Shown: positions 1-11,310, counted from the stretch's first letter. The stretch is 64,000 nt of DNA from Babylonia areolata (GCF_041734735.1 NC_134903.1:8071498-8135497), one strand, 5' to 3'. Notes: generated from the sequence alone by a model not told the origin. Numbers and translations are program-made.

Positions 1-20
1 GTAACCCAACGCGCATAGTC
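1..20 (-). mobile_element. SINE 3'-domain fragment at window edge
   Basis: The first 20 bases match, with about one difference, the reverse complement of the conserved block GACTAAGCGCGTTGGGTTAC. That block recurs in the SINE 3' domains near 3.1, 38.8 and 47.36 kb. The rest of this copy lies outside the window. Confidence 0.4.
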
Positions 21-35
21 ACTTATTGCCACACA

Positions 36-966
36 GTTTGAATACACAGTGTTTGGATCTATATCTACCTTACCTGGTCTTCTTGATGTATGCTGATGGT
101 GGGTTCACACATTTGTTGTTGTGGGTTGGTTGTTGTTTTCTGTGTCATTATTGTCACCGGAAACACACACTAGCGTTTTAGTCTATATTCACCTCTTAGT
201 TTATTCTGATGGTGGATTCATATATACATCAGTTTTCTTTCCAGTCGTGTTCATTCCATCAGCTCTGGTTTCGTTTTAGGTTGTATTTTTGTTGTTGTTT
301 TTCTTCTTTGTTTTGTGTGTGTGTGTGTGTGTGTATGTGTGTGTGTGTGTTTTGTATTAGTTTCTCTGGAATACACAATGTTTCAATGTGTATCTGTCTT
401 ATCTGTTCGTCTTGATTTATTCTGATGGTGAATTCATATATATATATATATATATATCGTTTTCCAGCAGTGTTCATTCGATCTGCTCTGGGGTTTTTTT
501 TTGTCTTTTTTGTTTTTTGTATTAGTTTCTCTGGAACACACAGTGTTTCAAGGTGTATCTGTCTTGTCTGGTCGTCTTGATTTATTCTGATGGTGGATTC
601 ATATACATCGTTTTCCAGCAGTGTTCATTCGATCAGCTCTGGTTTGGGTTTTTTTTTTTTATAGTCTTTTAGTTGTTTTGTTGTTTTTTTGTTTTGTTTT
701 TGATAAGTTTTACTGGAATACACAGTATTTCAGTCTGTATTTATCTTATCTGGTCGTCTTGATTTATTATGATGGTGGATTCATACATTGTTTTCCAGCG
801 GTGTTCATACGATCAGCTCTTCTTTTTTTTTTCTTTTTCTTTTGTATTAGTTTCTCTGGAATACACAGTGTTTCAAGGTGTATCTGTCTTATCACTTCGT
901 TTTGATTTATTCTGATGGTGAATTCATATACATCGTTTTCCAGCGGTGTTCATTCGATCTGCTCTG
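36..966. repeat. Degenerate tandem repeat, about 145-180 bp period, six copies
   Basis: A block beginning TTTCTCTGGAATACACAGTG, passing through a GTCTTGATTTATTCTGATGG-type core and ending TTTTCCAGCAGTGTTCATTC recurs near 36, 179, 361, 525, 707 and 850. Spacing varies because T-rich, GT and AT tracts between cores expand or shrink. Reading frames here are interrupted and differ between copies, so this is a satellite-like array rather than a coding repeat. Confidence 0.8.
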
Positions 967-1061
967 TGGTTTTTGTTTTTTGTTGTTGTTGTTGTTGTTT
1001 GGTGTGGTTTTTTTTTGTGGTTTCTTTTTTTTGTTTGTTTGGGTTTTTTTTAGGTTTTTTT

Positions 1062-1212
1062 GCTGTCGTTGTATCATGATCATCATGGCGATGAAGAAGT
1101 GAATGATGGTGATGATGTTCATCATGATCTGTTGTCATCGCCATTGCTGTCGTTGTATCATCATCACCATGACGATGAAGAAGTGAATGATGGTGATGAT
1201 GTTCATCATGAT
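1062..1212. repeat. 83-bp tandem duplication
   Basis: Two near-identical units start with GCTGTCGTTGTATCATGATC-like sequence at 1062 and 1145. Both contain GATGAAGAAGTGAATGATGG. The short open frames across it are low complexity (His/Asp-rich), so I do not read it as a gene. Confidence 0.75.
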
Positions 1213-1320
1213 CGATCACCTTCGTTGTTGGTTATACTGGAAAACCCAGGGACACAGTGGTATGTTTGTCAAGTTGAAAATTAACAAATAATGAGGCCAG
1301 GAGATGAAATGATTAACAAA

Positions 1321-1431
1321 TAGTAAAGAGTGGTAACTCTCTCCATTCACAAGGTACACAACTTCAAGTCACTGTCTTTGCTGCTGTGTGCACATGTCAA
1401 ATGATCGGTTTTAAGGACAGGCCCGGCGCTT

Positions 1432-1465
<34 letters not shown>

Positions 1466-1598
1466 AGGAAGTGTCTGTTCCAAGCGTTTGTTCCAATGTA
1501 GCTTTTATTTACCTGTGTGCTAGCTGAAACGGTAGCGTAAGCAGCACTGACTTGAAGTTGTGTACCTTGTGAATGGAGAGAGTTACCACTCTTTACTA
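1321..1598. mobile_element. Foldback MITE with 53-bp inverted arms and TA target duplication
   Basis: The arm at 1322-1374 is the reverse complement of 1545-1597 with one mismatch in 53. The element ends GTAAAGAGTGG...CCACTCTTTAC sit between TA dinucleotides (1321-1322 and 1597-1598), the target duplication typical of Tc1/mariner-type MITEs. The 170-bp interior has a long T run and no coding frame. This is a non-autonomous element; its superfamily is inferred only from the TA duplication. Confidence 0.75.
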
Positions 1599-1684
1599 AT
1601 GTTTGTCAAGTTAAATCTGTGAAAATATTGACGCCAGAGTGATCACCCATTATTAATTTTGTGAGCTGCATTATGGTCAGAATG

Positions 1685-1976
1685 CTATGAGTTTTTTTGT
1701 TTTGTTTGTTTGTTTGTTTTTTGTTGCTGTTTTTTTTGTTGTCGTTGTTTTTTTATCTGCATGACTATTGTTGTTGTTAACATCATCCTCTTCCTCCACC
1801 TCCTCTTCATCCTCCTCCTCCTCCTCCTCCTCATTATCATCACCGTCGTCATCATCAGCATCAGCATCATCACCGTCATCATCATTCTTCTTCGTCGTCT
1901 TCTTTTTTTTCTTCTTCTTCTTATCATTATCATAATCAGTATTACTATTATTGTTATCATTATTATGATTATTATC

Positions 1977-2013
<37 letters not shown>

Positions 2014-2260
2014 TTGTTAACATTATTATGATTATTTTCATAATTACTATTATTATCATCATTGTTATTATTGTTATCATCACTATTACTGTTAATGATG
2101 ATGATTATCATCATTACTATTGTTATTATCATTATTACTATAATTATCATTATTAACATCAACATCATTATCATCGTTATTAGTAGTATTAGTAATATTA
2201 GCATCACCACCACCACCACCACCAACACATTATCATCATCATTGTTGTTGTTGTTTCGTT
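1685..2260. repeat. Trinucleotide-rich low-complexity tract
   Basis: Runs of TCC/TTC, ATC/ATT and TAG repeats follow one another (TAGTAG near 1978-2012, CACCAC near 2205-2225). Open frames on both strands are artefacts of three-base periodicity. 2290-2352 is a C/A-rich continuation with CCCCACAC motifs. Confidence 0.85.
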
Positions 2261-2487
2261 GTATCTCCTCCCTTGTCTTGTTAGTGGTTTAGGGAAACCC
2301 CCACCCCCCACACACGCCGCCCACACCCACACCCACCCCCCACTCCCCACACCCCATCCTGGTTAATTCGTGATTTCAACTGGTGCTTTTACTTATTACA
2401 TCTTCTTGGAGGCTGAACCTCTTCGACGGAGGGTCCTCCCTGCCAGGAGCCATTTGCATTGCTTGGTTCTAACTTTTTGACAGTTAT

Positions 2488-3046
2488 ATCATAGTCTGTT
2501 GTGTCCGACTATGACCATCAGAACAGCAGAGGAGGCAACTGCTATTCCGACTATATGGGCTAGAGTTTGATTATAGTGGAGAGTGTCTTGCCCAAGTACA
2601 TCCCCACTCTCTCGGCCAAGAGGGTTTCAGGACAGTCGGCGTTGGGATGGTTCCCAAAGGCCAACTAGCCCACAAGCCCACAAGGCTGCAGACTAAGAGC
2701 CAGTGCAGTTTTGCAAGGTAATGTGTGTGTGTGTGTGTGTGTGTGTTGGAGCTCATGTACGTTTATATGTATTTGACTGTACTTTCATATCTGTGAAACT
2801 GCATGTTTGGTGCATTTCTGTTATGCATGTGTGGGTGTATGTGTGAATGTGTGTCGTCATATTTTACATTCATTCGCTTAATTATCACCATTGTTGTCTT
2901 ATTTATTTATTTATTTATTTTTTATTATTATCATTTTATTAGTATTACTATTATTATTACTACTACCTTTTTCTATATTATAATTATTATTTATTTATTT
3001 ATTTATTTATTTATGTAAGCTTATCTATTATTTATTCCCCCCCCCC

Positions 3047-3084
<38 letters not shown>

Positions 3085-3290
3085 CTCAAGGCCTGACTAA
3101 GCGCGTTGGGTTACGCTGCTGGTCAGGCATCTGCTTGGCAGATGTGGTGTAGCGTATATGGTTTGTCCGAGCGCAGTGACGCCTCCTTGAGCAACTGAAA
3201 CTGAAACTGAAGCAGTTTTGCCTCCTAGATTGAGAGTCATAGTCCTTCACAAAAGACTAACTTGTAAATGGTTTCTCATTGACTGGAGAA
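2488..3290 (+). mobile_element. Dispersed repeat family A, copy 1, split by an insertion
   Basis: 2488-2714 and 3222-3290 together match one uninterrupted stretch at about 38960-39240. Shared landmarks include GTGTCCGACTATGA, CATCAGAACAGCAGAGGAGG and CTCTCTCGGCCAAGAGGG. The copy is interrupted at 2715-3211 by another element. No coding frame runs through it. I cannot name the family. Confidence 0.7.
2715..3211 (+). mobile_element. Composite repeat family B (GT tract, T-rich body, SINE 3' domain) with 10-bp target duplication
   Basis: The insertion is flanked by perfect direct repeats GCAGTTTTGC at 2705-2714 and 3212-3221. In order it has a GT tract, a unique block with GCATGTTTGGTGCATTTCTG, a T/A-rich stretch, C and T runs, then a SINE-type 3' domain (CAAGGCCTGACTAAGCGCGT to repeated CTGAAA). 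The same order recurs at about 47262-47740 (minus) and 44612-45010 (plus, garbled), so it moved as a unit. Confidence 0.75.
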
Positions 3291-4017
3291 ATCATTGATA
3301 GTACAGCTCTCACTTTGCTGTTGGCCCAAATGTAAACTTATGTCAATCTGTGATATAAGCCGAGTGTTAGGCCTTTTGACAGTTACACGTGACTAAATGT
3401 CTGCGTTGACCGAATTACGCCATTGGTCAGTTCCATACTCACACACAGTTAGTAGCAGGTTACGACCATAACTAGGCTCTTCCGTCCGAGCAATGCAACT
3501 GGCTCTACTCAGGCTGGACCGTTCTATTGTCTGTCTTGGTCTCAATGGTGATGTTGGGTGCGTTCACAGCAAAGGATTGTTTCAACACTATCTCCAGTTT
3601 CTTTGGATTTTTGTTGTTGGGTTGTTGTTTTTTTGTGTGTGTGTTTTGTTTTTTTTCAGTTTGTTTGCGTCATTGTTTGATGCGTACGTGTTTATTTGTA
3701 TATATATATATATATAACAAATAAATAAACGGCAGTAGTAATGGGGGGGGGGGGGTGTCGAAATTCTTGCAATAATCCACGATATATCTATTTCACTGAC
3801 TTGTGTTTAGAACAGTGCGTGGTTTGGTTGGCGTGGACAGGTGAGTGCATGAATGTTATTTTCCGTCAATTACGTGTAGTGAGGTATAGTATAGTCTATC
3901 ACTTTGGTGGGAAACCATTATTTTGAGGCTCACCCAAAGCGTATTTCTGTCATTTGAACTGACAGGCTTTTTTTTTTTTTTAATTTATTTATTTATTTAT
4001 TTATCTATTTATTTTTA
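3291..4017. other. Non-coding stretch, nothing recognised
   Basis: Mixed-composition DNA with a short AT tract near 3700 and a G run near 3744. Short open frames show no recognisable domain. Confidence 0.5.
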
Positions 4018-4193
4018 GTTTCAGTGTTATGTTCTAATTTAGCAAGTGAGTCCTTTTCCTATCTGTTTCTTATTATCATAATCATTATCTGGTTATTTTG
4101 TTTCGGAGTTTCATGTTTTAATTTAGCTAGTGAGTGTTATGTTTTAATTTCGCTAGTGAGTCCTATTTCTGTTTGTTTCTTATTATCATGATG
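4018..4193. repeat. Degenerate tandem repeat, about 110-bp period
   Basis: The blocks at 4028-4084 and 4138-4194 share ATGTT, TAATTT, GTGAGTCCT and TTTCTTATTATCAT. A shorter third copy lies between them. It adjoins the target site of the LINE at 4206. Confidence 0.6.
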
Positions 4194-4205
4194 ATAATCT
4201 AACCA

Positions 4206-6372
4206 TCCATTTTCCATTCCATTCATTCTCCTGCCCGGGATGGGCGTAGAGGAGACATGAGGGACGATTCCGTAGTCAGACGACGCCATCCGGTTCTATC
4301 TTCTGCCTGTCGTATCAGCGTAGCGCTATCCATATTGGTCCATTCCTTGATGTTGTCCATCCAGCATTTGGCTTGCCTCCCTCTTCGCCTACCACCCTCT
4401 AGCGTTCCCTGTAGAACTGTCTTTTGCAGTGAATTGTGGCGTGTCACATGCCCGAACCATGACAGCTTCCTCCTTTTGACCACTGCTAAGAGTGGTTCCA
4501 GTGGACCCACTAGCTTAGTTATTTGGCTCTTGACAAAGTCATTGGTCTTTCTGCCCTTCCATGAGATTCCAAGCAGTCGTCTGAAGCATTTTGTCTCAAA
4601 CGTCTGGACTTTCCTAGTAGTCTCTGCTGTTAAAGTCCAACTTTCACATCCATACAGCAGTATGGATAGCACCAGGGATCGGTACAGTTTGATCTTTGTT
4701 GGAAAGCTGATCTCTCTGCTCTTCCAAATCTTGCTGAGCTTAGCCATTGCTGATGTTGCGATCGCTATCCTAATCTTTATTTCAGTTGTTGAGCGACCGT
4801 CGTTTGTGAGGGTGGTGCCGAGATATTTGAAAGCATCCACTTCTTCAAGTTGTTGTCCGTTCATGAAGATTTGAGCTTGGGTGTTGGTTGAGCTGTTTAC
4901 CAACACTTTGCTTTTCTCGGTGCTCACTTCCATTCCGTATGCACCTGCTCTTCCTTCTAGTCTCTTGGTGAGGTCTTGTAGTTCTTTGTTGCTGCCTCCT
5001 AGTAGATCTATGTCATCTGCGAATCTCAAGTTGTTGATGATTCTTCCTCCTATGGAGATGGTAGAGTGGAAGTCATGGAGGGTTTCGCGCATGATGTTTT
5101 CTAGGAAAAGGTTGAATAGTACTGGGGAGAGCAGGCAACCCTGACGGACACCGACTGTGGTCTTAAAGTATATTCCGATTTGGTTGTTGAGGAGGACTGC
5201 GCTGCTGGATGTCTTGTACAGCGCCTGAATGACTTGGGTGAGACCCTCCTCGATGCCAAACTGTCTGAGTACCTGCCACAGTCCATCATGCCACACCCTG
5301 TCAAAGGCTTTCTTGAAGTCCATGAAGTTGTGGAACAGGTCTCTTTGATGTTGCAGGTGTTTTTCCATCAGTAATCGGCAGGTGAAGATCTGTTCTACTG
5401 TGCTTCTGCCTGCTCTGAATCCGGCTTGTTCCTCTGCCAGGCGTTCTTCAGCCTCTTTCTTGAGTCGGTTTAGAATGACTCGAAGCATGATTTTGCTCGT
5501 GTGGCTAATAAGACTGATTGTCCTGTAATTCTGGCATTGGCGGAGATTCCCCGTATCAAGTTTGATCTGGAGAAGCTTAAAGACCCGGAGATTGAAGAGG
5601 TCTTCCAAGCTCAGCTCGGGGGACGGTTTGCGGCACTCAGCCTTCTGGATAACAACATCAACGACCTCACCAACACCTTCAATGAGGCAGTCCGTGAAAC
5701 AGCTGAAGAGGTACTGGGGCGACAGAGGAAGAAACACCAGCCATGGATCTCTAACGACATCCTTGACCTGTGTGATAAGAGAAGATCCCTGAAGAAGACG
5801 AAAAACACTAGCCCTAACGAAGCCGCACAGTATCGTGAAACCAATAAACTTGTGAGAAAAAAGATGGAAGAAGCCAAAGAACAATGGATCAACGACCAGT
5901 GTGAGAAGATCGAAAAAGGAATGGAAGGAGGAAACAGCAAATTTGCCTATGTCACACTGAAGAAACTCACCAAGACGCAGCAGAACAAATCGTCTGTCAT
6001 TGAGGATACCTCAGGCGAACTACTGACAGAAAGCTCCGCTGTTCTGAACAGATGGACACAATACTGTCAAGAATTATACAACTATCCCATACAACCAGAT
6101 GACAGTTTGATTGACAGAGACATAACACCATCAAGGGAACCTTCACCCCTGCCAGTGTTGAGGGAAGAAGTGGAAGAAGCTGTACGCAGTCTACCAGCAG
6201 GAAAGTCACCTGGAGCAGACAACATTCCGGCAGAGCTGCTCAAACACGGAGGGAATGAGCTGGTCACAATTGTAACAGCAATCTGTCAAAAGATCTGGGA
6301 GACAAAACAGTGGCCCTCAGAATGGACTCGGTCGCTCATCATCCCCATACCAAAAAAGGGGAATCTCCGCCA
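4206..6372 (-). mobile_element. RTE-type LINE insertion, twin-primed (5' part inverted), 12-bp target duplication
   Basis: Minus-strand 5552-4223 encodes about 440 residues of reverse transcriptase and C-terminal region. RT motif A is FMDFKKAFDRVWHDG, motif B GVRQGCLLSPVLF and motif C FADD (5012-5023). A C-terminal WFGHVTRH...GRRRGRQ...WMDNIKEW block follows. Plus-strand 5553-6374 encodes the preceding about 270 residues, the endonuclease-RT linker up to the first RT motif (SLIIPIPKKGN). So the 5' part is inverted beside the 3' part. The 17-bp GGGGAATCTCCGCCAAT occurs at both break ends (5536-5552 minus, 6358-6374 plus). ATAATCTAACCA flanks the insertion at 4194-4205 and 6373-6384. The 3' end has an ATGGA-type tail. 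Each half is open without internal stops, so the insertion is young. The N-terminal endonuclease is missing by 5' truncation. The clade name rests on motif similarity from memory. Confidence 0.88.
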
Positions 6373-6400
6373 ATAATCTAACCACCTGGTTTAAAAAAAA

Positions 6401-6401
<1 letters not shown>

Positions 6402-6462
<61 letters not shown>
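6402..6462. repeat. (AT)n microsatellite
   Basis: About 30 AT units just outside the LINE insertion. A poly-T run follows near 6532-6550. Confidence 0.95.
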
Positions 6463-6464
<2 letters not shown>

Positions 6465-7250
6465 TGCACTGTTCTTGAAAAGTTCTTTAACAACCTATGA
6501 AAATATGTTGTGTTTTGTGTTTTTTCTTTTCCTTTTTTTTTTTTTTTTTTGTTCCTTCGCAGCATGATCTACCATTCTGGCAGTTCTCACATGTTCAAAC
6601 AGCTTGTCACCAACACCACCACCACCACCCTCCCCCGACCCCTACCCCGGCCCACACACCCACACCCACACTGCCATTTTCTGAAGTTTTTGGTGACACT
6701 GTTCTTTTCTTCTTTCTTCTACTTTCAAACTGCCTTGTTCAAGTTTTGACACATATTATATAATTATGAATATATATATATATATACACTTTACCTTTAT
6801 TGCTTGACACATGATTATTATATGTATATGTTATACTTGCCTTGATTATCCCCTTAATCCACGCCTATCCCCCCCCCCCTCCGGAACTCCCACACCCCAC
6901 ACCACCCCACTTTTTTTTTTTTTTTAAACATGATGTTGTTTGTGAAAGTTGCTCATTTCGTGTTGATATCTGTGTGTGTATCTTCCATCATCTTTGGTGG
7001 TTTCTGTTTGTTTAGGCGTTTGTTAGTTTATTTGTTTATAGTTGTTCCTGCTTGTTTTTGTTGTTGTTGTTGTTGTTTTGTGTATACCGTTGTGGGGTAT
7101 TAACTCTTGAAATTTTTGGTGTTTTATGTGTATCTTTGTGTGTGCTTTTTGTTGTTGTTTTTGTTGTTGTTGTTGTTTTTTCTTGGATACCAGACGTCTT
7201 CAGAATATTGTTGTATCTGGTTTCTTCTTGTGCTTCAGATATTTTAAACA

Positions 7251-7252
<2 letters not shown>
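6463..7252. other. Non-coding, low-complexity stretch
   Basis: T runs (6532-6550, 6910-6925), a C/A-rich patch (6618-6675), a C run near 6870, and GTT repeats (7055-7078, 7148-7180). I see no gene. Confidence 0.6.
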
Positions 7253-7330
<78 letters not shown>

Positions 7331-7478
7331 TGAACACTCCAACACTTTTTCCCTGCATGTTCAGTATTTCCTTTCCACTTTTGTACAGTTTCGGCTCACA
7401 AATGTTCAGCATGTATATATGTTTTCGTCACATGAGCTACATATATACGGTGTTCTCCAGTTTGGATACGGTTGGTGC

Positions 7479-7536
<58 letters not shown>

Positions 7537-7540
7537 TTGT

Positions 7541-7582
<42 letters not shown>
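7253..7582. repeat. (AT)n and (GT)n microsatellites
   Basis: AT repeat at 7253-7328 and GT repeat at 7482-7582, with a short ATTTGTGG interruption near 7534. Confidence 0.95.
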
Positions 7583-7583
<1 letters not shown>

Positions 7584-8226
7584 AAGCTTTTGTCAACACT
7601 GGCACTTTATAACTGTTTTTATCTCTTTCTCTCTCTGTACCTTTCCTCACGTGCATGTATTTGATAACCTTTTTATCTAAAATAATACCTTTTTTTTACA
7701 AAAAAAAAAAAAACCCTTTTTTTTCAAACACTTGGCTCACCAAACTTGTGATCATTGCCGGGGGAAGTATATATACATCGCTGGTTGCTGATAATTATGA
7801 TTATACAGGTATGATAAAGTTATACAGGTATGATATAATTACCTGTAATTATACATCTGTTGATTGTTGTACTTGTCGGTGGTTTTTTACCTCTCACGGT
7901 TGTGCATGGAGATGATCCGATTAATTAATTAATTCGTTGTACATTTCTAGCTCTTTTTGGATTAACTTTGTGTATGTGTGATTACCTTACGTGCTATTTT
8001 GGATTGGCTGTACAAAAAAGAAAAGAAAAAAAGAATAAACAGTTTTTGCACTCTTTTTGATGTATCGATAATAGATGTATAGTTTAATTTTCATTTTCTT
8101 AATCCGGTTTGATTTTCAGTTCATACTGCAAGCTGTCACTCTTTCAATTAAACCCATGTATTCTGCAATGGGAATGGGTCTTCTGATCACGTCGAGTATC
8201 GATCTCTTAAAGCTACTTATTTGTTG
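7583..8226. other. A/T-rich non-coding stretch
   Basis: Contains A and T runs near 7690-7725 and 8017-8033 and a short duplicated ACAGGTATGATA motif near 7806-7833. No gene recognised. Confidence 0.5.
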
Positions 8227-8437
8227 GCCTCTGTCTCTCTGTCTCATTCTCTGTCCCTCTCTGCCTCCGCCCCCCGCCCCCACCCCCCTCTCTCTCTCTG
8301 TCTCTCCTTGTCTGTCTGTCTCTCTCTGTCTCTGTCTCTCTCTGTCTCATTCTCTGTCCCTCTCTGCCTCCCCCCCACCCTCTCTCTCTGTGCTCTCTCT
8401 GTCTCTGTCTGTCTCTTTCTGTCTCTGTCTCTCTATT
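8227..8437. repeat. CT/GTCT-rich microsatellite with a duplicated block
   Basis: CTCTCTGTCT-type repeat. A block reading CTCATTCTCTGTCCCTCTCT followed by a C run occurs twice (about 8240 and 8344). Confidence 0.85.
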
Positions 8438-8846
8438 CAGGTCGGGGACTGGATGTAAAAATGTGTTGTTTTTTTTAAAGAAGGAAGAAAAGCACACCAG
8501 TGATTATCTATTATCCTCGAAATAAAGAATTTTGTCTTTGTCTTGTATTCTCTCTCTGTGTCTGTGTCTGTGTCCGGCTGTGTGTCTGTCTGTCTCTCTC
8601 TTCTAACTATGAAGAAAACAATCGTAAATAAAGAAAGAAAAAAAGAAAAAAAAAAACAAAAAAAAACACCCCCCAAAACACGATATTACTTTGTACTAGT
8701 ATTATTTTGTTTGTCTAATTATTGAAAAATGTTTTGTATTTCCTTGCACGTTTAATTGAATACATCTCTCTCTTTGTCATAAATTATTCATTTATCTATT
8801 TTGATTGTATATTGATCTCTTTACTGATAAGAACATGTTTGGAGTT
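8438..8846. other. Non-coding stretch
   Basis: A/T-rich with CT-rich tracts (8545-8600) and A runs (8640-8665). Nothing recognised. Confidence 0.5.
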
Positions 8847-9100
8847 TTTGACTCACTTGTGAAAACAAAGTGAGTCTATGTTTTAACCCGGTGTTCGGTT
8901 GTCTGTGTGTGTGTGCGTCTGTCGGGTAAACTTTAACATTGACGTTTTCTCTGCAAATACTTTGTCAGTTGACACCAAATTAGGCATAAAAATAGGAAAA
9001 ATTCAGTTCTTTCCAGTCATCTTGTTTAAAACAATACTGCACCTCTGGGATGGGCACAAAAAATAAAAAAGAAGCCAAATTATATGCAAACTGCATTTAC

Positions 9101-9150
<50 letters not shown>

Positions 9151-10430
9151 CTCTAAACTTGGCACTTTGATCTGATATTCTGACACAACAACAAGAGTAG
9201 TCATTTTTACCATGTTTTGTTCAAACAGGAACTTCTTTTGCTAAGCATGGAAGTTATATTTATTTTGCAAACGTTTTGGTGCAGATAGTAAAAAAGGGAA
9301 ATTAATCTGTAATTAATGCTAGGGGACTTAATTTGTTTTAAACTGATCTTATCTTTAACATTACATTTTGAAATTATACTCAATACATAAAAAATCTTGT
9401 GTGTTTTACTCTCAGTGTACAGGGCTTTCACTATGTTCATTCGCCCAAGTGGGCTTTTTCGGACAATACTAAAATCAATATGATGAGTGGACTTTATAGA
9501 TCTATTGGCTGAGCCCTGAAGGTCATGGGCAAAAATCAATTGCGTACACATATTTATACACATTCAAAGCGCGTGCTCATATTCTTCGCGAACGCAAACG
9601 ACGCCATTTTGTTTCAAGTTGTTGACCTGCCCGTTCAATCCTATATTCAATGGACAATACACGATAACATGTGATGGAAAGTTGGAGAAGGAGACCGTTA
9701 AATATTTATTCAGAGAAAGATTTGTGAACGCCTCATCGCTTACGCCCCAAACTGCCATAAAATATCCACAGAATCAGTTGGAATTCACAGTTAAAATTTG
9801 TAAGCCATGCGAGTTAATACCCTTGAATTGATGAAACGAAAAAATTTCCAGTCTTGACTTTTCTCAAAATGAAGTCCTTTTCACTTCATACGACATTTAG
9901 AAGTACTTTTACCTGGCTCTACATGTTATTAGTTTAACAAAATACTCAATTTTCATATCAACTTTAAAACTATAAAACTAGAATGAACATAAACGAGAAA
10001 TTGATCCGGCGGGTGTAATTAAACATGTACATCTATCTAGATCTAGAGAAAACGGCTAAATTTTGCTGTGTGTTTGCGGCGATAGCCACGTCTCCTTTAC
10101 CGCGGACTTAAAAAGAATTTTTTTTTATTGCCCTTAAAGATTTTTTGAATGCCCAAGATACACCAGAATAATATGATTTAAACAGCGTTCTCACTGTGAA
10201 TACCGCACACAACGTTAGTTAAGTAGCCACGATAGTGTAATGGGTAAGACAGTTTCTTCTCACACGAACTCGCGGGTTTGAATCTGGTTGGGACTTTTTT
10301 TTTTCTTTTTTCTTTTTTTAAACCCGAAGCTTCATAATAACAAACACAGAACACATTTTAACAATTAGTTTTTTTTGTTTTTTTTAAGTGTATCACAAGT
10401 GAGTCTTGAAGGCCTTGCCTCTCTCGTTTG
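8847..10430 (+). mobile_element. Dispersed element family C, copy 1, with subterminal inverted repeats and a tRNA-like module
   Basis: The left end carries GACTCACTTGTG (8850-8861). Its reverse complement CACAAGTGAGTC is at 10394-10405, about 25 bp inside the right end of homology (CTTGAAGGCCTTGCCTCTC). The left end can also form a hairpin, since GACTCACTT is followed after a short loop by AAGTGAGTC. The copy matches 16103-18021 on the other strand along its length. The short open frames inside are not clearly coding. A tRNA-like module sits at 10229-10300. This is non-autonomous; I cannot assign a superfamily. Confidence 0.7.
10229..10310 (+). other. tRNA-like Pol III module inside family C
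   Basis: It has an A-box-like TAGTGTAATGGGTAAGA, a B-box-like GGGTTTGAATC and an immediate T run that could act as a Pol III terminator. The acceptor ends do not pair into a normal tRNA and the anticodon arm is not convincing, so it is not called as a tRNA gene. The minus-strand counterpart at about 16235-16310 keeps a perfect GGTTCGAATC B box. Confidence 0.55.
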
Positions 10431-11310
10431 TTTTGTTTTTGTTTTTTTTCTCACGTGTTCATATATAACATGTTTATAAGTATGCTCTGTCTACTTCCAT
10501 ACCAGCCACCACAACAAATCACACCACGCCACTCCCCTATTTTTTCTCTCTCTATTTATAATTTTTTTTTCTTTTTCATGTTGACAGGTTGTATAAAAAT
10601 ATGGGCTGTGTATTCAAACGTACAAAACATCTGACAATGAATATATTTGTTATCTTTGTGCGGTTGTGAGGAGTTGTCATGATTATTCTTCATCTTTGAC
10701 ATTTTCTTTGTATGTTTGTTTGTTTGTTGCTGATAAGAATGTTGTTGTTTTTTTCTTTCTTCGTTTCGTTTTTTTTTTTTTTCTTTTTAAAAAAAACCTG
10801 TGGCTCATTATTACTGTTCACACACACACACACACACACACACTGCCACCCGGCAGCTTGGTCACAGACTACACTTATAACGTAATGCTATTTTTACGTC
10901 ATCTTTCTGACCTTACATGACGTCATCTACTACGTAAAGATATCATGTTCTAAATATTCCTTCAATTGTTTATATACACATCACACTTTTTCACTCTCAC
11001 TCTCTCTCTCTCTCTCTCTCTCTGTATCTCAGTGATCGTGTGTAACCACCACCATAATTATTGAACTGACCCATTCTTTACTCGAATACCTATAATTATT
11101 TAAATTCATCGACGAGAGAAAGATAATCAAGTTATGCAAAACTAAATTCCCGACTTATCCCTTCTGATCAGATGCGTGCTGTTAGGGGCGATCTCCTTGA
11201 ACTTGTGCTGATGAATCCTTATCAGCAAAAAGCTGATGCAAACGATATCACTGATCCTGGCCACTGTACTATGCATTGTCTCCACAGAGCCAGGTCTGTC
11301 AATATATTTA
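10431..11310. other. Non-coding stretch with CA and CT microsatellites
   Basis: CA repeat at about 10820-10842 and CT repeat at about 11000-11023. T-rich otherwise. No gene seen. Confidence 0.5.

Noticed and set aside
1677-2292. Long open frames on both strands (Asn/Asp/Lys-rich and Ile/Leu-rich)
   Set aside because: They follow trinucleotide repeats and have no domain or start context; periodicity explains them.
7126-7680. 184-residue open frame
   Set aside because: Consists mostly of (IY)n and (CV)n from AT and GT microsatellites.
9564-9758. 64-residue frame that is also open in the second family C copy (16832-17026)
   Set aside because: The two copies are similar at the DNA level anyway, so a shared frame is expected. 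It has no recognised domain and lacks evidence for coding constraint.
10229-10300. True tRNA gene
   Set aside because: A and B boxes are present, but the acceptor ends and anticodon arm do not fold properly, and the sequence repeats as part of a mobile element.
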